Below, one piece after another: positions 57,356 through 64,000 of a stretch of 64,000 nt of DNA. Numbering within the stretch: position 1 is the stretch's first letter; the number at the start of each line of letters is the position of its first letter. This DNA comes from Bugula neritina (lineage: Eukaryota; Bryozoa; Gymnolaemata; Cheilostomatida; Bugulidae). The notes under the pieces are model-generated. The model worked only from the letters and a program-made list of their open reading frames with translations. It was not told the DNA's origin and did not search any database. The DNA is taken from the NCBI GenBank assembly GCA_964035545.1, contig OZ037771.1:496001-560000 (forward strand). Reading direction: 5' to 3'. Made by a program: the position numbers and the translations under genes.

Positions 57356-60300
57356 TCATAACCTCGTCATACCAAACCACGACTTGATGAGAGACGTCAG
57401 TTTTCCTTTATTTCTACAACAGGGCAAGCAGCTGCAAGGAACTGTATTCGTATTGATATGAACTCATTATATCATGTCTACACAACTCCTTAGGCATATA
57501 ATAGAAACTACACCATTGCACAGTTGAAAGAAATATAAAATACATTATATTTAAATGGCCCACAGCTTTAAATTCCACCAACTTCTGGACCTCTATTGAT
57601 GTACAAGTAATGCAATACATGTGAAGTGAAGTGTAGCCCTTACCTCTCACCTGCAGAGTCTGAAGTTGCTGTAACGACTGCTCCTTGGCTGAAATATAAA
57701 ACACAGTTTTGAAGGCAATGACTGTAGTAAAAACGCATAACGCTATCACAGAGTAGCGTAGGACTGAAGGCAATGACTGTAATACAGACACGTAGAGCTA
57801 TCATAGAGTAGCACAGGACTGGCGTACATACATGACACTCACCTTGTTGCTTCTCTTTCAGGATCACTTCTATCTGGTTAATTATTGTTGAGGATAAATC
57901 AGCTCTCCCGTCAGCATCAGCTGAGAAACAGGACAAAGAGTATAACTAACATGTGACTAACAGATGATACAAAGAGTATAACTAACACGTGACTAACAGA
58001 TGATACAAAGAGTATAACTAACATGTGACTAACAGATGATACAAAGAGTATAACTAACACGTGACTAACAGATGATACAAAGAGTATAACTAACATGTGA
58101 CTAACAGATGATACAAAGAGTATAACTAACACGTGACTAACAGATGATACAAAGAGTATAACTAACATGTGACTAACAGATGATACAAAGAGTATAACTA
58201 ACATGTGACTAACAGATGATACAAAGAGTATAACTAACATGTGACTAACAGATGATACAAAGAGTATAACTAACACGTGACTAACATGTGACTGTCATGA
58301 CAGTTCCACAACAACACGAATGTCCTATTCAGTGGCCTAGTATTGCAGATTATTAAATGCAGTGAAATGAACAGGGAATCGTTGAAGTGAAAACTGACTG
58401 CCTACTTGTAAAGAAGACGAGTCTAAACATATAGAGGGAGCGGGAAAGCGGGCTATGGGAGAGAACTTGGTCTAGAAGGTCTTTGAAGTTCCTGACTTGG
58501 TGCATCATCTCGTCCTTTGACAGTCCAGCCAATCCCTCGCGACTCATTTCATACATGGATACCACAGGAGTTGCGTACTCTAACAATGCGTAATACTCCT
58601 GGGAAAACCCTACATGTGTGTACTATATGCTTCAAGCACATTTGAAAACATTGAAATAGTTTCACAAAATAAAATATGATCTAAAAACAAAAAATAGTAA
58701 ATTATTTAATTAATAAAGATTAGAATTCTTGTTGACTTTATTTAAATCACATACAATACTCAAACTAAAAACCAACATTTTATATTAAATTATGCTAACT
58801 TTGAAAAAATGAATAATTTTAGAGGTTCAACTTTTAGGAACTGCATTTTCATATTACATATATGAGAGAAAACCAGTTTGAAAACCCAACACGAATATGC
58901 AGCAAATAAACAAGTGTGTTCATAAGTTACATTCTTATAACAAACCTTGCCTTCGTTGTCCTTCACGCTGTAGATGTAGTTGTTGTAGTTGCGAGCAATG
59001 ACACCAGCACGGTTGACCTTAGCGGCAGCGAGGGGCGCCAGTTTCTGGATGCGAGGGTCACAGTTGGAGATGTCGCTATGACAGTTCCCGCTGGCAGGCA
59101 CGAGAATGAACAGGGTGGGCAGGAACGGCTTACCCTCCTGGTTGTAGTACTCGGAGCTCTCACATCTGTCTTCAAGGGCTGGAAATAATGATGAAGATGA
59201 TTGTTATAGTAGTAGGGTAATGTCATGCTGCATGCTTCAATCTCTATGTAGTATATATGTTTGAGCAACTTTAACAACACACAGTTAATGAATATAATAG
59301 ATGAGTTATTGTCAAGGGAGATAATAGTCTTGAGGTGACAGGTCTGTTTGGGAAGAGGATGGACACAGTAACACAACTCCACTCAGTTCTGAAATGAAGA
59401 GTGAAGCAGTACCTGATTGCTACAAATAAACACATCCTGTAACAGTTAGACAGGTGTGATTCACCAGGAATTTAGACAGTTGTCAGGTTTCTCCTGTCCA
59501 AATCTTTGTTTGACAACCAGTTACTGCTAGCAGATTTACCACAATTGGCAGTGAAACAAGCATGACTCATTTGCTTACGTCTAAATAATAGAAATTCTCT
59601 GTGCAACTAGACACATTGATAGCCTATGCAGTGCATTCATGGAAATTATTGATAAAAACAAATTCATGAGAAAGTATTTGGAAATTGAGGCCACTAACAC
59701 ATAACTCTCCAGTTTTACAGTTATAATTTAGTGGGTGAGGCAATGCAATATACATGGTTAGACAGTGGTGTGTGCAGACATGTGCATAGGAAAGCTTAGA
59801 TAAAAGACGGGCAAGTCTAGAGCTCAAAGAGTTCACAGGGAATACTCACAGGGAATACTTACAGGGAATACTTACAGGGAATACTTACAGGGAATACTTA
59901 CAGGAAATACTTACAGGAAATACTTACAGGGAATACTTACAGGGAAATATGAGTTTCAGATAGCCGTAGTAGTAACTCCACACCAAACCCTGAGCCACAT
60001 TGCCACATGGTAACGACACTTTCAGCGGAATATCAGGACCTACAGTCACATGACCAGTAGTGTCACCTGACTAGAGATGTCACATGACCAGTAGTGTCAC
60101 CTGTCTAGAGATGTCACATGACTAGCAGTGTCAGCTGACTAGAGATGTCACATGACTAGCAGTGTCAGCTGGCTAGTAAGAACTCACCTAAGCTGTCTAG
60201 AAAACTTTGAAAATTTCATTAAAACCTAAAGTTTGCGTTTTAATAAGTTGCGCAGACTATCCACTGTTAATGAGTTGGCATGAATCCATCATAACAAAGT

Positions 60301-61637
60301 AAATAATGACATATTTTTGCTAGTAGATTTAATTAGCATAACATTTACCTGCCACAGCCTGACTTATTCTCAGCAGATCAATGTCGGTACCTTTGTACTC
60401 AAGATAGGAGTATGAGTAGACACCCAACCTGGTTGTCTTGGCCTCTTCCTCAGACAAGTCCAAGCAGACTGGCACCAGCAGCTGACGTTTGTGTGTGTTA
60501 TTGTTGTGGATGAATAGGAGAGTCTCGTGGTCAAAGTAGTTGCTAGAAGATGATGATAAAGATGATGGGAGCTCTTAGCCTTACCAGTATGTGGGGTTTT
60601 GGACAATAAGTTGATTAAGAGGTAAGATTCAGGACTGAGCCAGTAACTAATAGGTGAAGTGTAAACCAAGGGATGCATACGAGCAAAACTCAACCAAAGA
60701 AGCCGTTCTTAACTGTTGTTTAGAAAGTTTATTCAAAGAAACTTTAATTTAATTTGTTGAAATTTGTTTGGCTAATTTTCAAAAAGAAAATCTACTGCTC
60801 TGAAGAAGTCACAAGGAAAAACAGTCGAGAGTTGTCTGACCAGCTATAATTGATACCTTTTCAGGTAGCTCTTGCTACCAGCTATAATTGATACCTTTTC
60901 AGGTAGTTCTTGCTAAGGAGGACTACCACTCTTCGTGACTTCTGCACACATCTCTCTATGTTATCAGCTAGAGGTACGCCCAGTTTAAACTCCAGGCATA
61001 TTGCTACTTTGAAGGAGTTTGACTTCAGGTAACTAGCAATCCGTTCAGCTAGTAGTCAGTAGGAGATAAATAGTAACAATCACATCAATGAAATAACACT
61101 ACTAGAAACTGAAACCAGCTGCAAAGTTCAAATATGTTTATACAGCTTTAAGAAATAAGAACAATACATTTTAAAAAACAAACATTCAATTGAACCCTCA
61201 AATTACCTGATGGATTTAAAGATGGTATACTTTTAACAATAAAACATTAAATTTTTTGCAGTAGTGTATTTTGATTAATACATTATTGAAATTTTACCCG
61301 TTTTGCAGTAATTAAAAATTATTTATACTTTATTTTCAGACATCAGCTATAGTTTTATGCAAACAAAACTATTTATAGACAATAATTTATTTTGTGTCAA
61401 CGCAAACATTTCTGAGCTGAGAAAAGACTGAAAAATAAAAATTACATTTATAGCTAGTAATTATACTACATAAGTTCTTGTGCAGTATCAACAAAACATA
61501 TTACAAATGAGCTTCTACTAACACTTAATATACTCTAGCTTACCAACGTCTTTATCTTCATAAGAGAATGCTATAAAACAATGGTACTCTAAGCTCCCAT
61601 CTAAACTGGGTACCTCGCAGTCTCTTTCAGCATCCAT
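57356..61637 (-). CDS. TIR-STING fusion: TIR domain joined to a STING cyclic-dinucleotide-binding domain
   Basis: Exons: 61637-61544, 61048-60895, 60542-60349, 60039-59941, 59178-58946, 58598-58406, 57920-57843, 57688-57644, 57405-57356 (1140 nt, 379 aa). Phases fit. The last junction is ambiguous: other splice choices end the protein within a few residues. TIR (about 17-140): YHCFIAFSYEDKD, BB-loop-like EFKLGVPLADN (51-61), SRRVVVLLSKNYL, and Glu89 in NYFDHETLLF at the usual NADase Glu place. STING domain (about 158-355): NVAQGLVWSYYYGYLKLIFP (human [20 protein letters not shown]), NRAGVIARNYNNYIYSV, LEYATPVVSMYEMSREGLAG and ADADGRADLSSTIINQI. Equivalents of human Y167, R232, R238, Y240, E260 and T263 are Y174, R237, R243, Y245, E265 and T268. 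No transmembrane helices and no signal peptide, so it is probably cytosolic. Expected role: dimeric cyclic-dinucleotide sensor whose TIR may cleave NAD+ or recruit partners. Confidence 0.93.
57925..58288. repeat. Intronic minisatellite, 36-bp unit, about 10 copies
   Basis: Unit contains taacagatgatacaaagagt and ataactaacatgtgac. It lies in the TIR-STING intron directly upstream of exon 57920-57843. Confidence 0.94.
59833..59945 (-). repeat. 13-bp array of consensus 5' splice sites
   Basis: Minus strand: exon 60039-59941 ends ...CCCT and the intron opens gtaagtattccct, repeated with unit 13 bp. Seven perfect gtaagt motifs and one gtgagt follow one another. Each is a strong donor consensus; the first, at 59940-59935, keeps the protein in phase. 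Confidence 0.93.
60053..60178. repeat. Intronic repeat, ~31-bp unit, about 4 copies
   Basis: Unit contains agagatgtcacatgactagc and agtgtcagctg, adjoining the acceptor of TIR-STING exon 60039-59941. Confidence 0.9.
60838..60917 (-). repeat. ~40-bp tandem duplication spanning a splice donor
   Basis: Two copies of ccagctataattgatacctt plus ttcaggtag(c/t)tcttgcta. On the minus strand each holds ctacctgaaaag|gtatcaat, the end of TIR-STING exon 2 and its donor. Using the second donor would read through an in-frame TAG, so the first (60894) is the working one. Confidence 0.9.
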
Positions 61638-63021
61638 AGATCTAAAGTTTCAAAACTTTCATCATCAGAAAACTAATAAGCAACCGCTAATAGTACGTTC
61701 ACTTATGTTTGGCTCATCCTATATCATATAAATATATGTTTGTTATTTCAACTCTTCATATACCATAAAAGGAAAACTATTTTATCACTTGCAAGTTCCA
61801 TGAGTTACAAAATGTTAATGAATGCAACATTCACTTTGGCAATGCTTTGGTTGGCTACTCTAATTTTAAAGACTTGCTAGAAATATTTTTTAAAATTTTA
61901 TTGCTGAAATAGTTAATAAAAATCACATTATATTTATATTATAATAAATAATATATACTATACAGTATGCTAATACTTAATCTTATAGTTATACTATAAA
62001 TTTTATGGTAATAACTATAACTATAAGTTAATTTACTATAAGTATAATAATTATAAGAAGTTTTAGTATAAATATTTTATTTGCAAGAAAATTATTAAAC
62101 TAGGTCTGACTATACAGTATACTTTTGAGTATAATTGATAGCAAAAAATGACTTGCTAGAAAATTTTTTTAAATTTCATTGCTGAAATAGTCAATAAAAA
62201 TTATATTATATTTACATTATAATAAATAACATTTACTATACAGTATACTAATACTTAATCTTATAGTTATACTATAAATTTTATAGTAATAACTATAAGT
62301 TAATTTACTATAACTACTATAACTATAAGTATAAGTATAAGACTAAGTAAAATTTAGTAATACCAATACTCAATAGTAATACTAATACTAATAGTATAAT
62401 AATAATTTCACTATAATAATTATAATTTCAATTTCTAAGAATTTTTAGTATAAATATTTTATTTGCAAGAAAATTATTAAACTAGGTCTGACTACACTTT
62501 TGAGTATAATTGATAGCAAAAATGACTTTTAATCATTATGATTATCATGATAGTATTTAATTTTCTAGATAGCGTAAAACTAAACTAGCAACACTAAATT
62601 AGAAACTTGCAGCAGATTTCTAGTGAGTCCTTGGGTAATAACCTAGATGCATATTTTAACGCGCAGCGAAAAGTTTCCGGGGTCGCCTTAAAAAGCCATC
62701 CAAATACTGATCGGGTTTGCTGATTTCAGCTAAATTCGCGCTAATAAACTAAATGCCAAGGCAAAACCAATTGCTAATAGGAAATCGAAAGACCATTGGG
62801 TATTCACTGTAAACAAAGAAAGAACTTTAACCCACGTGGACTATTTTCGGAGACCAAGCTCTCTATTGCCGCATGCCTGGTTAGCCAGTTGAACCATCAA
62901 GTATAGCTGCAAGTTGATGTAGTTGAGTTTTGGCGGACACACTCATTAATAATCAAAGTGATCGCAGTTAAATCTTTGATTGAACCACAAACTTTTTTCC
63001 AGCTTTAATTTGAATTTAAAA
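61638..63021. other. Divergent intergenic region between TIR-STING and PPAT
   Basis: About 1.4 kb that should carry both promoters. It contains a direct duplication: unit 1 about 61871-62149, unit 2 about 62150-62525, both starting gacttgctagaaa and sharing gaaaattattaaactaggtc. Unit 2 has an inserted stretch rich in taagtataagtata. The last 350 bases are less AT-rich and adjoin the PPAT start. Confidence 0.75.
62672..62735 (-). repeat. Possible 5S-rRNA-derived relic
   Basis: On the minus strand, agctgaaatcagc followed by gatcagtatttggatgg and then ggcgaccccggaaac resembles the 3' half of animal 5S rRNA (agctaagcag, ttagtacttggatggg, gaccgcctgggaa). Matching is partial and the 5' half was not found, so a 5S pseudogene or 5S-headed SINE relic is only a guess. 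Confidence 0.3.
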
Positions 63022-63968
63022 ATGGAGCATTACTGTGGCGTGTTCGGCTGTATCACAGCCGGGCCGTGGCCAAACGAGTCCAACTTAAATGTTGCTCAAC
63101 TCATACGGAGGGCTCTAATTGGTCTCCAACATAGGTAAGCATTGACTTTAGTTAAAGTTTGTAATTTACTTTTAGTTTTAGCATTGACAACGATTTTGAT
63201 GTGCAATTACCAGAGGTTTAATCGAAAATAACTGTATAAATAATAATTGATTAATATCAATATCAATATGACTATGTTAATCATAATGATAATGTATAAC
63301 TATAAGTACGAATTATTGAATACCAAGTCCAATATGATAATAATTATAATATGAATGTAATAATATCAATATTATTATATATTACTAATTATAATATATT
63401 TATAATTTAAATTATAAACGCTGATGTAAGGTAATATCGATGTGCCTATGATAATCATAATGATGGGGATATACGGATAGCATCTTGAAGTGATCTTGAT
63501 ATTCATGTAGACTTGAAGCTTTAAAGCTAAAAAAACATTAGATTATCAAATTTAATCTCTAATACTCGAATACAGTTTTGTGAAAATGCATGTAGCACTA
63601 TTACTATTAGTATTAATAATAATTTATTTTAAACATCCAAGTCTTTTTTAATATTATAATTAAATTTCAGTTTAGCCAGACAGTATTCATATTCATATTG
63701 AAACACCACCTTTGACAGATAGGCCTCTTGACAGAAATATGTATTTAATTTTATTTGTCTAGAAGTAGATGCCACTTAGTTTTAGTAAAGACTTGCAACT
63801 ACTGCAAACTTTTATCTAATTCACTTCTGCTGGGTGGTTTCCTTATCCTAGCCCTAATCAAATGGTTGTAATTCTAGAGGCCAAGAGAGTGCTGGCATTG
63901 TGACTAGCTACGGAGGGGTCAATGCGAAGGACATGTTTTCATGGAAAGGTCACGGACTAGTTAATCAG
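63022..63968 (+). CDS. PPAT: Amidophosphoribosyltransferase, first two exons
   Basis: Exons 63022-63134 and 63878-63968 join in phase 2; the rest lies beyond the window. The protein reads MEHYCGVFGCITAGPWPNE, then LIRRALIGLQHRGQESAGIV, SYGGVNAKDMFSWKGHGLVN. CGVFGC and GLQHRGQESAGI are hallmarks of the class II glutamine amidotransferase half of PPAT, which makes phosphoribosylamine from PRPP and glutamine in the first step of purine synthesis. Cys5 would be the N-terminal nucleophile after removal of a very short MEHY propeptide; vertebrate propeptides are longer (about 11 residues). The start is the ATG directly before this motif. It is transcribed away from the TIR-STING gene. Confidence 0.93.
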
Positions 63969-64000
63969 GTAAGGCTACCATATGTAATAACATGCTGTCG

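Overview
This is AT-rich, intron-dense animal DNA. Every confident gene is split by GT-AG introns (one GC-AG), and the families are metazoan: a DUF229 ectoprotein, a cyclic-nucleotide-gated channel alpha subunit, a C2H2 zinc-finger protein, a WAP-domain secreted protein, a FAM194 protein, a TIR-STING fusion and an amidophosphoribosyltransferase. TIR-STING fusions are known from invertebrates such as oyster, so an invertebrate, perhaps a spiralian, is my best guess. The species cannot be fixed from this sequence. I rebuilt the gene models by hand from splice signals. In each complete model the phases agree across every junction, and the summed CDS is a whole number of codons.

Layout. 1-1821 (+): 3' exons of a DUF229 protein. 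13217-2453 (-): 14-exon, 988-aa protein with N-terminal membrane segments, a RanBP1-like domain and long low-complexity parts; I cannot name it. 24316-13853 (-): 13-exon, 740-aa CNG channel alpha-type subunit. 31707-25768 (-): 14-exon, 763-aa multi-zinc-finger protein. 33821-41712 (+): 9-exon, 874-aa secreted WAP/Cys-rich-repeat protein with an internal duplication. 44836-42459 (-): 4-exon single-pass membrane protein with an EB/EGF-like Cys-rich ectodomain. 54775-45609 (-): 20-exon, 760-aa FAM194 (ERICH6-like) protein. 61637-57356 (-): 9-exon, about 379-aa TIR-STING protein without transmembrane helices. 63022-63968 (+): first two exons of amidophosphoribosyltransferase, divergent from TIR-STING.

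The most exciting locus is the TIR-STING gene. Its TIR domain is joined directly to a STING cyclic-dinucleotide-binding domain that keeps the main ligand-contact residues (human Y167, R232, R238, Y240 and T263 equivalents). The TIR keeps a glutamate where NADase TIRs have their catalytic one. The design resembles bacterial and oyster TIR-STING rather than vertebrate membrane STING.

The second theme is repeats. Most introns and several intergenic gaps hold their own minisatellite, usually 13-44 bp units repeated 5-40 times. Several arrays carry the sequence of the neighbouring splice site, giving tandem runs of near-consensus donors or acceptors. A non-autonomous hAT-like element, two tRNA-like SINE candidates, a 163-bp satellite and a possible 5S-derived relic were also seen. 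No CRISPR array, operon or prokaryotic feature is present.
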